In this document: in pieces, positions 12,491 through 24,959 of the stretch
Layout: each line of letters opens with the position of its first letter
How positions within the stretch are numbered: the first letter of the stretch is position 1
Assembly: GCF_963259705.1 (NCBI RefSeq)
Contig: NC_081844.1
Span: forward strand, 39,063,341-39,127,340
Length of the DNA: 64,000 nucleotides
Source: Myotis daubentonii
Lineage: Eukaryota; Chordata; Mammalia; Chiroptera; Vespertilionidae
Reading direction: 5' to 3'
The notes under the pieces: generated by a model
Database searches by the model: none
Told to the model about the DNA's origin: nothing
What the model saw: the letters and a program-made list of their open reading frames with translations, nothing else
Made by a program: the position numbers and the translations under genes

Positions 12491-13680
12491 ACCTCTATTT
12501 TGAAATACAGAATGAGGCTGATAATTCTCCTGCTTTAGAATAACCATAGCTATAGTGATATAATAGGCAAGCATTTGGATAGCTCAGAGAAGACAAATTT
12601 ATGATATCTGGTTAACAACTTCTGGCCATTGGGAGAGGCTAGGGAGTTCAAGTGTTGCAGGATGAGGTTCTGGCTGCTTTTGACACAGAAGGGAAGAGGA
12701 TTCTTCAAAGCCTGCAGAGAGAAAAGTGTTGTATTCTATGACCTCAGTGGCCCATTACAGCAAATTGAGACATATGGGCAACACATCAGCACCTCGAGCA
12801 ACTGGTCTCCAAATGTATCCTCTTCATAGATGCTGTGGCTCAAAATGCTTTAGTTTCATGTACTTCTTTAACAATAGATCCATTGTTATTATCTTGAAAT
12901 GGAACATCAGAAACACATCGATTTTATGCATTTCACTTATCTGGAGTTCAAAGTATTGTAACAGTTCTGGTTCTTTTCCATAAGAAACTGCTACAGGTAG
13001 TCCCTGAGTTTTCCCCACATGAAGTAAGTTGAACAGTTATGGGTTTTGGAGATTTAGCTCATGAACTAAATGTCCACATTAACCATTGTGTCAAGTTGGA
13101 ATTACATGCTATTGGAAGGTAAACGGCTATAATATAGTTCCAAGTGAACACTGAGTTTTCTCAAAAATCTGTCACTTTCAATGACAATGAAAATTACATT
13201 TAAGAAGTCACTCTGCTTCTGGTTTTGCAGATGTGGTTTTTATGTATAAAATAAATCTGTGGAAGTAATCAAGGGATATCAAATACTTGCTGATGAAGTA
13301 AAAAGGCAATCTAAAAATGATTAGTTGATTTTTTGTTAGATATAAAAAGGTTTCAACCTGCTATATTGGTAATTAAAATGATCTATTTTGCCTTTATTCT
13401 TTATTTCACTTCCTTGAGAGAAAAAAAGGCACATGATTCTCTCTGTGACAATACAATTACCAGTTGAAACTGTATTAAGCTTTTCAGATATTGAATCAAA
13501 TTTGGTGCTTTGGTGCAATTATTTACTAAACAGTTTAACCCTAAACTACAGGAATAAGAAAACAACTGTAGTGAATCATTAGTAACAACAAAGCTATCCC
13601 CAATTCATCTACAAACAGCAAACAGCAGCTCCCATTTTGGGTAAACTCATATTATGTACTTTCACATGGAGTAAGCTAAA
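12491..13680. other. no recognised feature
   Basis: Unique-looking sequence. The frames at 12629-12829 and 12726-12983 are short and unmatched. Confidence 0.4.
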
Positions 13681-13869
13681 TCCAGGCTTCTTATCAGTGA
13701 ACACTTGCTAATAAGTCTCCCTCATGTTAATAATTATGGTTATTAACATATTAAGATTCTCAAGAGGAGAACTCACACCTTCTCCATCACTTTGCAGGCC
13801 ACCTAACAACACCTCGGCCATTCAGATGACCATGGCATTTCTTGCAAACAAGATCATGAGAAGCTCTCT
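13681..13869 (+). repeat. copy B of a local direct repeat (partner 11471-11650)
   Basis: See copy A. This copy has extra AT-rich bases in the middle (about 13727-13760). Confidence 0.8.
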
Positions 13870-14611
13870 GGAGTAAAGTTACTTCTTCTCCTTTTTATCT
13901 TTTTAATGTTCATCTTAATAATTCAAGTCCAAGAAAGGGGAGAAGGTTATATAGTTTAGTAAAACAGGCCATTAAAACAGAGTCCAAACCCTGAGGTGGT
14001 GACAATGGAGTCTCCTTTGCTCAGTTCCTTCCCTTCACCCACACAGTCTTCTTTCATCTGAGAATAGAAATCAGATTTGAGAGAGAGAAAGAATTGAAAT
14101 ATCTGCTCCTATAAAGCAATGGAATTTTTGAACAGTAGATAGAAGTCACCTGGGAAATACATCCTTATTGTCAGAATCTTGGGGTCACATAAGAAGTTGT
14201 ATAAAGGGGACTTAGTGGGACACATAGATAAAGTATGAGCAGAAAAACATATGGTAAGAACTTGAGAGGAATAGGCCTCCCTCTCAAATAATTACTGTTA
14301 TTTTATGGGCACATGTGGACGAAAGAGCAATTATAACCTGATCTACTATGTGATAAAACCTGACAAAGTTGTCATGGATGCCAAGCTTTTCTATTACCAT
14401 TATGGTGCTGAGTAGAAATATTTATTTCAAAAATATTTTTCAACTGTTTTAAATCCTGTGTGTAGAGAGAGAAAGAAAAAAAAAAAATGGAAAAAAAGAA
14501 ATAGCAAACTAGGCCACTAGGGGGACATAGATTAACAAAACATAGTTTGTATACTTAGGCAATTCATAGTCTTCAGAGAAAAATATACAGAGAGATAAAC
14601 TAAAATACAAT
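13870..14611. other. no recognised feature
   Basis: Unique-looking AT-rich sequence. Confidence 0.4.
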
Positions 14612-14850
14612 GGGCCTTACCTGGTTTGGCTCAGTGGATAGAGTGTCAGCCTATGGACCGAAGGGTCCTGGATTTGATTTTGGTCAAGGGCACATGCCTC
14701 AGTTACAGGCTCCTCCCAGTCTGGGCCCTGGTCAGGGCTCATGCAGGATGCAACCAATCGATGTGTTTCTCTCACATCAATATTTCTCTCTTTCTTTCCC
14801 TCTCTCTCTTCCGGGCTCTCTAAAAAAATCAATGGAAAAATATCTTCAGG
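14612..14850 (+). mobile_element. Ves-type SINE
   Basis: Sense copy: GGTTTGGCTCAGTGGATAGAG and GATTTTGGTCAAGGGCACATG, CT-rich body, then A-rich tail. Confidence 0.9.
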
Positions 14851-15249
14851 TAAGGAGTAAAAAATAATAATAAATAAGTAAATAAAATATAACATGGTAA
14901 AAGCTACTACAGAGATATGAACATAGTGCTGATGGAGGACAGGGCAAGTGTTTCTTGAGGGAGGTCAGAGTTCTCACAGCACTTAAGATGGATATTGAAG
15001 AAATAACAGCAATTTGCCAAAAAAGAAAGAAAAATGCAAATGTGGTATTCCACACCATGGGAAAGAACAGTCCAAAAGTCTGGCATTTATTTGCAGGAGG
15101 AGAAGCTCATGGAAAAGGAGCATCGGAGTCATGAGGAATGCAAATGCAGGAGACACTGCAAGGCCTGGAAGCAGCCAGAACAAAAAGGTTCTTCTAGCCA
15201 GTGAGGAAGTGGTCCTCCAGCTTTAATATGAATCATAATTTAAACTGAA

Positions 15250-15560
15250 CAAGTGCCTTCGGCTCCTTGCGGGGATGAAAGCCAAACTTGTCAGAGAGGT
15301 TCTGGTCCAAAAGGAAAGAGGTTTATTCAGGTGCCAACCTGGGTGAATGGTGGCCTCCCATCCCAAAGACCAGTTCACCCTCCAGCACAAGCCCATAGTT
15401 CTTACAGATTTAGGGAAAGGAGGGCTTTCTTCCTCTATCCAATCACCCTGCTAACTTTGGCATGTTCATGCCCTATCCATTCATCTTTCTAGTCTTCGGC
15501 ATGCTCAGTGTGAGAATCTCCCGCTGCATCATCTTGGCCAATGGGCGTGACTCCCCAGTG
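15250..15560. mobile_element. possible LTR fragment
   Basis: GC-richer block with LTR-like wording (GTTTATTCAGGTGCC, TTGGCCAATGGGCGTGACTC), probably antisense. No supporting ends. Confidence 0.3.
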
Positions 15561-15579
15561 TTCCGTGGCTGTCTACAGT

Positions 15580-15755
15580 AACAGAATCACCTGGAGGAGG
15601 GCTTGTTGAAATCAAGATCACTGGACCAAAGAGTTGCTTTAAGTAGGTCTAGGATGGGGTCTAAGATTTTGCTTTGCCCCAAGTTCCAAGGAGTGCTAAC
15701 CCTGCTGATGCAGGGATCACCCTGTGAGATACCCTGGTATAAGGTGTTCTGATTT
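15580..15755 (+). mobile_element. MER5-type hAT-Charlie fragment
   Basis: AGAATCACCTGGAGGAGGGC and TGCTGATGCAGGGATCACCC match the MER5A layout. Diverged. Confidence 0.55.
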
Positions 15756-16229
15756 CAGCCTCAGGGTACTAAGAGATCATAATGAGAGACAATAGAGAAC
15801 TTTATGGGAGAGATATGAATATCATTGGCTTTGGCTTACAGTGTGAGATGTCACTAGAGTATAGACACCTGGTAACAACAGGAAAATCAATTGGGGTTTA
15901 TTAAATATTCTAATTGTGATAGAACTGAGAGCTTCCTATCCTAGTAGAAAGTGAAAGGAAGAGGAATGGCTAAGAAATATTTCTTATGTATAAGCAGAAG
16001 AATTTGGCATCCTCTTGGATTTGAGAGTTGAGAAAAAAAAGTGAGAAATAACAGAGTCTTAGCCCAGGAGAGTAGGAACACAGGGCATTTACTAAATAGA
16101 AGATAAAATATTGAAGCAGATCTCAAGAAGGAGAATAGTATGGCTTCTATTTCCAGCAATATTCTTTATAGATAGTTTTAAAAACATCCTTGTACAATGT
16201 TGAATTAAAAAATAAATCCTTTTTAGGGC
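15756..16229. other. no recognised feature
   Basis: Unique-looking sequence. Confidence 0.35.
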
Positions 16230-16528
16230 ACTGCAAATACTCTGTGTGAATTATAATGATAGATATATGTCACTATACATTTGTCCAAACCATAGTATGT
16301 ACAACACCAGGAGTGAACCCTCTGGTAAACTATGAACTTTGGGTGAGTGTGATGAGCCAATGTAGATTTATGCTTGGTTTAAAAAGTAATACTATTCTGG
16401 TGAGGATGTTGATAGCAAGGGAGGCTATGCTTGTGTGAGGGCAGCGGGCAATGGGAATTCTCTGTACTTCCCTCTTAATTTTGTTGTAAACCTAAAACTG
16501 TTCCAAAAAATAAAAATAAAGTCTTAAC
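16230..16528 (+). mobile_element. L1 3' UTR end
   Basis: Blocks TGTACAACACCAGGAGTGAA, CTATGAACTTTGGGTGA and TTGTAAACCTAAAACTG, ending in an A-rich stretch near 16520, as in older L1M 3' ends. Confidence 0.65.
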
Positions 16529-16530
16529 AC

Positions 16531-16960
16531 AAATCTTTTATTTCAGAGTTCAGCTTTTTACTGAATGTGTTACAAAAGAGGTTTGGGTCAAAAAGGCCAG
16601 AGCCCATGTCATCATCAGACTCCTCAGATTCTCCTTCTTTTGCTTCTACTTTCTTCTCAGCTGGGGCAACAGCTGGGATGGAGCGGGGGAAGGGCAGAAC
16701 TTCCTTCTGATGCAGGTCTACCAGCCCCTACATTACAGATGAGGCTCCAGATGTTGACATTGGCTAGAGCCTTTGCAACAGGCCTAGCCAGAAAAGTTCA
16801 ACATTTACACAGGCTGCTTTAATGAGGACATTGATCTTACCTCCATCACCAGGCACCTCATTGTCATGCAGGAGGAGGGCTGAGTAGGTGCAGACTAGCT
16901 CCCAGATGGAAGCCGTGGTGTGGGTCTGCCAGGTACAGTGCTCGTCACGGGATGAAGTCT
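16531..16960 (-). pseudogene. RPLP1 processed pseudogene
   Basis: On the minus strand, intron-free sequence from about 16916 matches ribosomal stalk protein P1. The start codon is ACG instead of ATG. There follow SALLLHDNEV-like sequence, the NVNIWSLICNVGAG region, and the acidic tail EESEESDDDMG ending in FD at about 16590. Several frame breaks separate these blocks. The 3' UTR carries AATAAA at 16542-16537. About 45 bases upstream of the start may be 5' UTR. Confidence 0.88.
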
Positions 16961-17479
16961 TAAAACAAATGTTTTTGACAAAGGAGTGGCATATAGTGTC
17001 AAATGGTACTCAGAGGTTATAGAGGATGCAGAACAAAAAGTTGTTTGGATTTGACCTACTTTTACCACTTTCTCAGTGAAGAGAAAAAAAGGAGCCCAAC
17101 TGTAATCAATTGGGCAGCGCATGGGAGTTAAGAAAGTGGGCACACCACGTATGACTACTCTTAAGAAATGTGATAATGAAGGAAAGGAATGGTATAGGAA
17201 TTGGATGGGTGGTTGGGTCAAGATAAATTGGTGATGGTTGTTTGAGGATAAGAAGGATTTTTAGCATGTTTGGAGGGATGCCAGTAGAAAGGAAATATCT
17301 AAAATTCTTGAAATTAGTTATAACTAACTGACAAAGGAAGGCCCATAAGATGGCAGAAAGCCAGCGAATGCTCCCTTTTCCACTCTCTTGCATGTCAATA
17401 GTAGCTAAATCGTTGTCATTAAGGACACTTTTTGAATGTGTGGGATGTGATTCTTGGTTTATAAGTTCAGTGAACTTCC
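16961..17479. other. no recognised feature
   Basis: The overlapping minus-strand frames 16895-17393 have no family resemblance and no codon bias that I can see. Confidence 0.35.
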
Positions 17480-17550
17480 TGCTTTATTTTATTTTATTTT
17501 ATTTTATTTTATTTTATTTTATTTTATTTTATTTTATTTTATTTTATTTT
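17480..17550 (+). repeat. (ATTTT)n microsatellite
   Basis: About 14 pentanucleotide units. Confidence 0.95.
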
Positions 17551-18949
17551 TTAATCAATCTAACTTCAGTTTTTAAGCTCTATCCCACTGGGCCACTGTG
17601 AAACTTGTGAGTGTGGTGAAAGTGTGCCCCTGACCAACAGAGTTATGCTTTGAGTCTGGGTCACATGAAATGACATCCAGGGCTTATGACATCTGTAACC
17701 AGCCTCGCAACTACCAGAGTTATCCCTTGACGCTATGCATGGCTCCTTCAGATTTGGTGGATCTTTGGGGTGCTCACACCTCCTTAGGAACCTACTGTGA
17801 CACCTCCTACGGTGCCCCTGCCGAGGATCTGCAGTGACTCTCCCCTTGGGAGCCCCAGCTTTTCAGGCACTGCCCTGAGCATGCAAATACCTCTGTTCAC
17901 AGGACCCGCCAGTTCCTCCTCTCCCTCACCTTTGGGGACCCTCTGTGTGCTCTGGGGGAGCATTTGTTCCTTTATGTTTTTTCAAGGTACTCTATCCCTG
18001 TCTTCAAATTACAATCACCGGCCCCCCTTCCTGCTTCCTTCAAAACCTAAAGCCTCTGAAGGTTTGAGGCTTTGAAGAAATAAAAGAAGGATTTTCAAGC
18101 CAGTTCCAGTTTCTGTTCTGTGTGGAGGGGGAATACTCAGACACACACAGGCATACAAATACATCATGTGTCAGCATGGATACCATAGTTTTTGTATGTA
18201 TTGGCTCATTTATTCCTCATATAACCACAGGAGAGAGACAGTATTATCTCCTTTTTATAAGAAAACAGAGGCTTAGGGATTCAACTGAAAAAATAATCTT
18301 ATCAGCAAATCCATCCACCAACCTGTGCCTATTCATAAGATTTCTAAAGGTAGAATAATAGGGACCTCTACCTAGATCTATTGAACAAGGAGTTCACAAA
18401 GGTCTGCCATGTATGTATAGTTATATGGATTTCAAAGACATGGATTAGCCTTGTTTGCTATGGAAATATATAAAAATGAACTTTAACATGAATATAACAT
18501 AAAATATTTATTTTAAAATTACTATATTAACGTTAGACTTTTTGAGGACAAGGTTAGTACTTCTGTCTTCCCCCAAAATGCCAACTACCTTTTCTATAAA
18601 GCGTAAATAATGAGTGGAAATGTATATCTCACCTATAAATAGATCAGGGCAGTCACTCCGAGAAGGCAGACCAAGTGTCCTGGGAAAGCAGGGTCCTTAA
18701 ATCCCCTAGCCAGGAAATGTGCTTATCTTGAAACACTAGGACTTTCTTATTTTAGGGGCACTCTCAACTGTTACTGATCCATAGTCTAGTAGGGTAGACA
18801 GTCTGGTATCTACCCCAAGTAAAATCAGGGATAAAGTGGGAAAGCATAGAAGATTGCGATGACCCTTTAGAAAAGGAATTTGAAAATATGTATCAGATTT
18901 TTTAAAAAAATTGTTTTTTCTTTGACTCAATAAATTCCACTTCTGAACA
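17551..18949. other. no recognised gene; faint MIR-like trace near 18190-18290
   Basis: The trace reads ATTATCTCCTTTTTATAAG then AAACAGAGGCTTAGGGA, like an antisense MIR core. The rest is unique-looking. Confidence 0.35.
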
Positions 18950-18954
18950 TATAA

Positions 18955-19365
18955 ATAACCCTGATGGTTATTTGATGTGTCAATCTGGCTAAGCTACAGT
19001 TTCCAGTTACTCACAAGCACTTATTTAGGTGTTCCTGGGAAGGTATGTTTAGAGGTGATTAAAGTCCATTATCAAGTGACTGTAAGTAAAGGAGATTGTT
19101 TTAGGTGCTCTGTGGGGGCTTTCTTCAACCAGGCCTGAAGTGCAGCTGAGCCTTCCCAGGAGAAGAAATGCTGCTGGTGGAAGAGCAGCTTCAGCCTGTT
19201 CCAGAACGGTCCGGGCTGCTCTTCCTGGCTGCCTTCCCAACAGATTCCACACGTGCCCAGCTGGCCTCCAGAATCAGGTGAGTCAGTTCCTTGCAGGGAA
19301 TCTCTTACTGTATATCTCCTACTAGTTCTGCTTCTCTGGCTGAATCCTGACTGATATTCTAAGAC
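18955..19365 (+). mobile_element. MLT2-like ERVL solo LTR
   Basis: Opens with GGTTATTTGATGTGTCAATCTGGC and closes with CTTCTCTGGCTGAATCCTGACTGATA, the layout of MLT2 LTRs. TAAGTAAAGGAGATT sits in between. No internal retroviral sequence. Confidence 0.5.
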
Positions 19366-19496
19366 AAAGAAACAATCTGAAATGTGTGAAAATTTCATGT
19401 AGTGAGGTGTCCATGGGAGGCATTTTTATCACAGCAAACTTAAATGTGCAATATTACAGCATTAACTAAAGTTATCACAGCACAGTCCCTTGGTTT

Positions 19497-19714
19497 TTTT
19501 AAAAATATATTTTATTGAATTTTTAACAGAGAGGAAGGGAGAGGGATAGAGAGTTAGAAACATTGATGAGAGAGAAACATTGATCAGCTGCCTCCTGCAC
19601 ACCCCCTACTGGGGATGTGCCCCCCACCAAGGTACATGCCCTTGACCAGAATCGAACCTGGGACCCTTGATTCTGCAGTCCGATGCTCTATCTACTGAGC
19701 CAAACCAGTTAGGA
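19497..19714 (-). mobile_element. Ves-type SINE
   Basis: Antisense copy, with a short direct repeat CTTGG.TTTTT at both edges. Confidence 0.9.
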
Positions 19715-19902
19715 CCACTTGGATTTTTAATTACATGCATGAAATGTTGGTAATATTACAGGAAAAAAAATGTTGATTTTAAGTTCAAAATGCAGGATAT
19801 AAACTATATAGTGTATGGTTACAGTTATGTAAAAATGCATTTTTAAAAGCCTAGAAGAGAACTTATAGTAAAAGAAGTCATCTTTGAGAGGTAGAAGTAT
19901 TT

Positions 19903-22290
19903 ATTTTATTTTTTTTAGTGTTTACTGTTGAGAGTATTACAGATGTCCCCTCTTTTCCCCCCCATTGCCTCCCTCCTCCCGGTTCAAGCCCCACCCCATT
20001 TCTTCACCACCCTAGTGTCTGTGTCCATAAGTAAGATCTTTAGTTAATCTCTTCCCACCCTTTTTACCCCTTCCCTCTGAGATTCATCAGTCTGTTCAAT
20101 GCCTCTGATTCTGTTTTATTCGCCTGTTTATTTTGTTCACTAGATATTTTGTTCATTTATTTTTATTTTTAGATTCAATGTGATAGATAGGTATTTGTTG
20201 CCATTTTATTATTCATATTTTTTCTTTTCTTCTTCTTCTTCTTCTTCTTCTTCTTCTTCTTCTTCTTCTTCTTCTTCTTCTTCTTCTTCTTCTTCCTCAA
20301 TAATACCCTTCAACATTTCATATAATACTGGTTTGCTGGTAATGAACTCCTTTAGCTTTTTCTTGTTTGTGAAGCTCTTTATCTGACCCTCAATTCTAAA
20401 TGAGAGCTTTCCTGGGTAGAGTAATCTTGATTGTAGGCCCTTACTATTCATCACTTTGAATATTTCTTGCCACTTCTTTCTGGTCTGCAAAATTCCTGTT
20501 GAGAAATCAGTTGACAGTCATATGGATGCTCCCTTGTAGGTAACTAACTGCTTTTCTCTTGCTGCTTTTAAGATTCTCTCTTTGTCTTTAACCCTTGGCA
20601 TTTTAATTATGATGTGTGTTAGTCTCTTTGGATTCCTCTTGTTTGGGACCCTCTGTGTTTCCTAGACTTGTAAGTCTATTTCTTTCACCAGGTAGATGAA
20701 GTTTTCTGTCATTATTCCTTCAAATAGGTTTTCGATTTCTTGCTCTCTCTCATCTCCTTCTGGAACTCCCATAATGCGAATGTTGATATGCTTGAAGTTG
20801 TCCCAGAGGCTCCTTACACTTCACACATTTGGACTTTTTTCTTTTTGCTCTTCTGATTGGATGGTTTTCTGCTTCCTCATATTCTAAATCATTGACTTGG
20901 TTCTTGGAATCCTCTACCCTATTGCTGAATCCCTGTAAATTGTACTTTATTTCAGTTAGTATATGATTAGTTTCTGACTGGTTCTTTTTCATGTCATTGA
21001 AATTCTCACTAAGATCCTTGAAAATCTCATTAAGTACCTTGAAGCTCTCATGAAGATCCTTGAGTAAACTTATAACCATGGTTTTGAACTCTGTATCCAG
21101 TAGTTTTCTTGCTTCCATTTCTTTCATTTGTGACATGTTTCTTTGTCTCCACATTTTGGCTGCTTCCCTGTGTTTATTTCCATATATTAGATAGAGCTAC
21201 TATGTCTCCTGGAATTGGTAGAGTAGTCTTATGTAGTAGATGTCCTGTAGGGCCCAGTGGCTCAACCTCCCTAGTCACCTGAGTTGGGCACTCTAGGTGC
21301 ACCCCTTTGTGGGCTGTGTACACAGTCTTATAGCTGAGCCTTGATTGCTGTTGTCATCTCTACGAGGAGTTGACCTCCCAGGCCAATTGGCTGTAAGGAC
21401 CGGGTGCAACTACAATGGGAAAGCTGCTGCACAGGAGGGGAGGCCCCACTGTGAAGCAAGGCAGTGCCTGATCTTGGGCCTTTTATTGATTGGTTTGGGC
21501 ATGCTGTCACCAGCTGCAGCTTGTTTGAGAAATTTTAGCAATGTCTGAAGCCTGAGCCAGGACAGGCCATTCATTTGGAAAAGCTGTTGCAAACATCTTG
21601 GGAGGGGCTGCCAATTGGATGGGGCAGGGTCTCAAGGAATCCCCAGAGTGGAGCTAACAGTGTGCTCCAGGTTGATTGAGACTCAGCTATGGCTGGCAGT
21701 CAGTCCTGTGACAGGGGAGGTCCTGGCACAGGAACAATGACCTGTATAAGCACCCCTGTCTGGGAGAAAGTCACCCCTGGGTTTCTGCCCCAATGCCAGA
21801 CAATCCAGTCCCTCCCTGTATGTGTCTGGTTCCCCAGAGCTACCTGGAGCTCAGAGGTATTGAGTCCGAGTGTTTTTGTGTGCCGGCCCTTTAAAAGGAA
21901 CAGCTGGATCTCCAGCAGCCTCCTTGTCTCTTAGCTACAATCCCCGCTGGTTTTTATAGCCTGTAGTTATGGGGACTTCTCTTCCAAGTTCTGAAACCCA
22001 GGGCTGGGGTCTGGTGTGGGGCTTGGACCCCCTTGTTCCTTACAGACGGCCTCCACAGAGATGATCTCCCTCCCAATTAAAGAAGTGACACATATGGATG
22101 CCGGTCCAGCTCATTCGGCACCTCTGCCCCTCCTACCAATCTTAATGTAATTTCTTCTTTACTTTTCTAGTTGTAGGACTTCTATTCAGCTAGCTTTCAG
22201 GTGGTTCTGAATGATGGTTGTTCAGTATTTTAGCTGTAATTTTAATGTGGTTGTGGGAAGAAGTGTTTACCTACTCCACTTTTTTGGTTC
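19903..22290 (-). mobile_element. half-L1 (HAL1-like) retroelement: 5' UTR, ORF1, 3' UTR, no ORF2
   Basis: Read on the minus strand: a 5' UTR of about 1.1 kb (22290-21155), then L1 ORF1p-like coding sequence from the ATG at 21154. A coiled coil (FKVLNEIFKDLSENFNDMKKN) leads into IRIMGVPEGD, RLTHIIIKMP, ILKAAREK and LSTDFSTG, and the C-terminal domain WQEIFKVMNSKGLQSRLLYP, ending near 20300. At least two stops and frameshifts break it. The ORF runs into a (GAA)n tract, then about 300 bases of 3' UTR and an A-tail (poly-T at 19903-19917). No reverse transcriptase sequence lies between ORF1 and the tail, which fits HAL1 better than full L1. Confidence 0.75.
20229..20295 (+). repeat. (TTC)n microsatellite at the 3' end of the HAL1 ORF1
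   Basis: About 22 uninterrupted TTC units. On the minus strand they read as poly-glutamate directly after the ORF1 C-terminal domain. Confidence 0.95.
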
Positions 22291-22879
22291 CTCATATTAT
22301 ATTTTAAAGTAAAAAAAAATAATTTTAATTTTTTTAAAAAATCTAGCTATTTATGTTAATACTGCACATTTCTTCAGAATTAAGAACATTTTCAAAGAGA
22401 CATCATTTAAAAACTACTACTTTCAAATTCATTGGTGATTTTTCAAAGAAATCTTGTACTTTCATATTTTGTGCAATCATTCCTGCATAATACAAACACT
22501 TGAATAACTATTTTGCAAAACTAGTGAGCTACTTGACTCTAGAACCAATGGCATAAATGCCGTGGAGCCAGACATCACTGTAAAAGAACAAATGAGCACT
22601 CAGCATTTCCAAATGCTTTTGGTACTAAACCCTACCAACTTGCCTTTATTCCAGTCACATGTTTGATACTTACATAGAGCACTAGCAAATGTTTCCTGTA
22701 ACTACCACAATCAATCAGAAAAATAAGGACATAAAAAGCACAGATAATTGTTGTGATTCAGTTTGGTGAACTGTTGCCTGAAATTAGATTTTAAGATTGA
22801 CATTTTTCTATCAAAAAGACCTGTAATTTTAGTAGTTGTGGTAACAAGCATATATTTTAACATATTATTTGCTTCTATG
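22291..22879. other. no recognised feature
   Basis: AT-rich unique-looking sequence. Confidence 0.4.
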
Positions 22880-22881
22880 CA

Positions 22882-22918
<37 letters not shown>
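22880..22918 (+). repeat. (AAT)n microsatellite
   Basis: About 13 units. Confidence 0.95.
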
Positions 22919-22920
<2 letters not shown>

Positions 22921-23239
22921 CTGATGTTTCTCACAGCCCCATGCCTCTTTCACTCTCACCACTCCCAATCCTCCACCTGTGTGTGTTCTGGAAGCGCTAT
23001 GCATATGTATCTGAACACATCTTCCCACTCTTAAGTTGTCTTTGAAAATCAATAGTTTTTCTCAAAAAAGGAGTAGATGGAATCAGGGCTATAAACCCAT
23101 AAGATTATTTAAGTAGTTAAATCAATCTCATGTGTGTGTAGAAGCAAGGTATGAAATGAATTTTGTCTTCTGGGGTTTTCCCAATAAGTATAAAAAGTCA
23201 GTCCTCACTGCCACATTTACCATCTAACCTGCTATCATT

Positions 23240-23400
23240 TTTTTAAAAATTTTTAATTTTGGTAAAATACAAATAACACAAAACATACCATTTTAAGTAT
23301 ACAGTTCAATGGCATTAAGTTCATTCACATTGTTGTGCTACCATCACCATATTATCACTTCTTAAACATATTTTATACAGACATTTAAACAGACATTAAA
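23240..23400. mobile_element. L1-associated 3' UTR fragment
   Basis: CAGTTCAATGGCATTAAGTTC followed by CACATTGTTGTGCTACCATCACC is a common old L1 3' sequence. Orientation not resolved. Confidence 0.5.
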
Positions 23401-24138
23401 TTGAAAGCAAATACTCTGAGCAGAAAGCCTTGCTTTATATTATTTTCTGTTGTATGAGAATCCATATTTCCTCATATATCATGAATACCTTTATTGTGCA
23501 AGTATGTACATGCATCCATGGTAATATTGATATTTCAATAGGTCAATTTAAAAAATATGTATCTTAAAGGCACAAGAATGCAGAGACCAAATACAGGGTC
23601 AGTGGGTATCCTTTTCTGCTTGCCTTGTGTCTTTGGATCATGGAGAGACTCCAGATTTTCAGACTTGAAAGGAGTCAAACTTTGGAAGATTCTGAACTCA
23701 TACAGCAGGGGTTAGGCTAGTAATGTCCTCAAATGCATGTGTGCCTCCCTCCCCCAGCACTCCTGGGGGTACCAGCTCCTTTGAAAAAACATCCTGGGGA
23801 GGCATGCTTTTTAGTCAGTAATCCTGAACTCTATGAGATCATAATCATAATTTCATACAGAAATTTTGGAAGAAGGCAATAAACTTTGGCAATGTGCTGT
23901 GGGCATATGAGCTTGTTAGAGAAAACATGTAGTGATCGTGAAGAGTTGATGACAATTCTGGATCCTCTTCTTTGAGGCATCTGTTTTCATTTATATTCAG
24001 TTGTTCATCTGCTATTCATTCTGGAAAGGTTTATTAGTAGCCTAGACATATTTAAGCAGTTGAATAGTTGAATCTACATTAAAAGTTAATATAGTCAATG
24101 GTAAGGAAAGATTAAGGCAGACTTCATTGTGTATGTGT
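23401..24138. other. no recognised feature
   Basis: Unique-looking sequence. Confidence 0.35.
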
Positions 24139-24145
24139 ATATATA

Positions 24146-24217
<72 letters not shown>
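24139..24217 (+). repeat. (TG)n(TA)n microsatellite
   Basis: A short GT run then about 29 TA units; prone to cruciform structure and length change. Confidence 0.95.
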
Positions 24218-24218
<1 letters not shown>

Positions 24219-24584
24219 CAATAGCAATCTCCCCTTTAATTGTAGCCTTATAACTTTTATTTATATTGAAACTCATTGTGAATAATAATGTTAGTTTCTG
24301 AGGCAAGAGACCATTCAGTTCTACGATTCTCAACCTAGAGTTCTTATGTCCTGTGCCACGGAATAAACGTGGGCTCTTACCTTGGAGCATCAGATAAACT
24401 TGCTCATGTGTAAAGCATTATTTTTTTATGTTAAGGCAAGTTTAAGCTTATTTTATCAAGTGGAATGCAAAATTTGTTTTTAAATAAAATACTTGCGCCA
24501 CTTCAGGCTGCTAGGCTGCTGGAGCTACCCTTTGACTCTTCTCAACCACGTCTCATTCGCTCATTCTGTCTTAAACAGAACACC

Positions 24585-24870
24585 AAAGGCACAAGACATG
24601 AAAGAAAATATTTGGTAAATTGGACTTCATTTAAATGAAAAACGTTTGTTCTTTAAAAAAAAACACCATCAAGAAAATGGAAATGCAAGCCAAGAACTGT
24701 GAGAAAATCTGCACAACACATATGTCAGACAAAAAACTTGTATCCAGAATATATAAAGAACTCTTAAAATTTAATAATGAGAAGACAAACAACTCCAAAA
24801 ATGCCAAACTGTTTCCCAAGGTGGCTGTACAATTCCTACCAGCAGCACATGAGCGTCTACTTGTTAACTG
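24585..24870 (+). mobile_element. L1 ORF2 end and 3' UTR fragment
   Basis: AACACCATCAAGAAAATGG, CTTGTATCCAGAATATATAA and AATGAGAAGACAAAC in sequence mark the end of L1 ORF2. Confidence 0.75.
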
Positions 24871-24959
24871 TGTGATATCTGGCAACTCAGAATATCGCTT
24901 TTTGATTCAGAAAAAAAATAGTAGAATGAAAAAATAGTCACAATGAAAGTCTTTCTAAG

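Noticed and set aside
20209..20490. 93-codon minus-strand frame with polyglutamate
   Set aside because: C-terminal part of the broken HAL1 ORF1 plus microsatellite, not a host gene.
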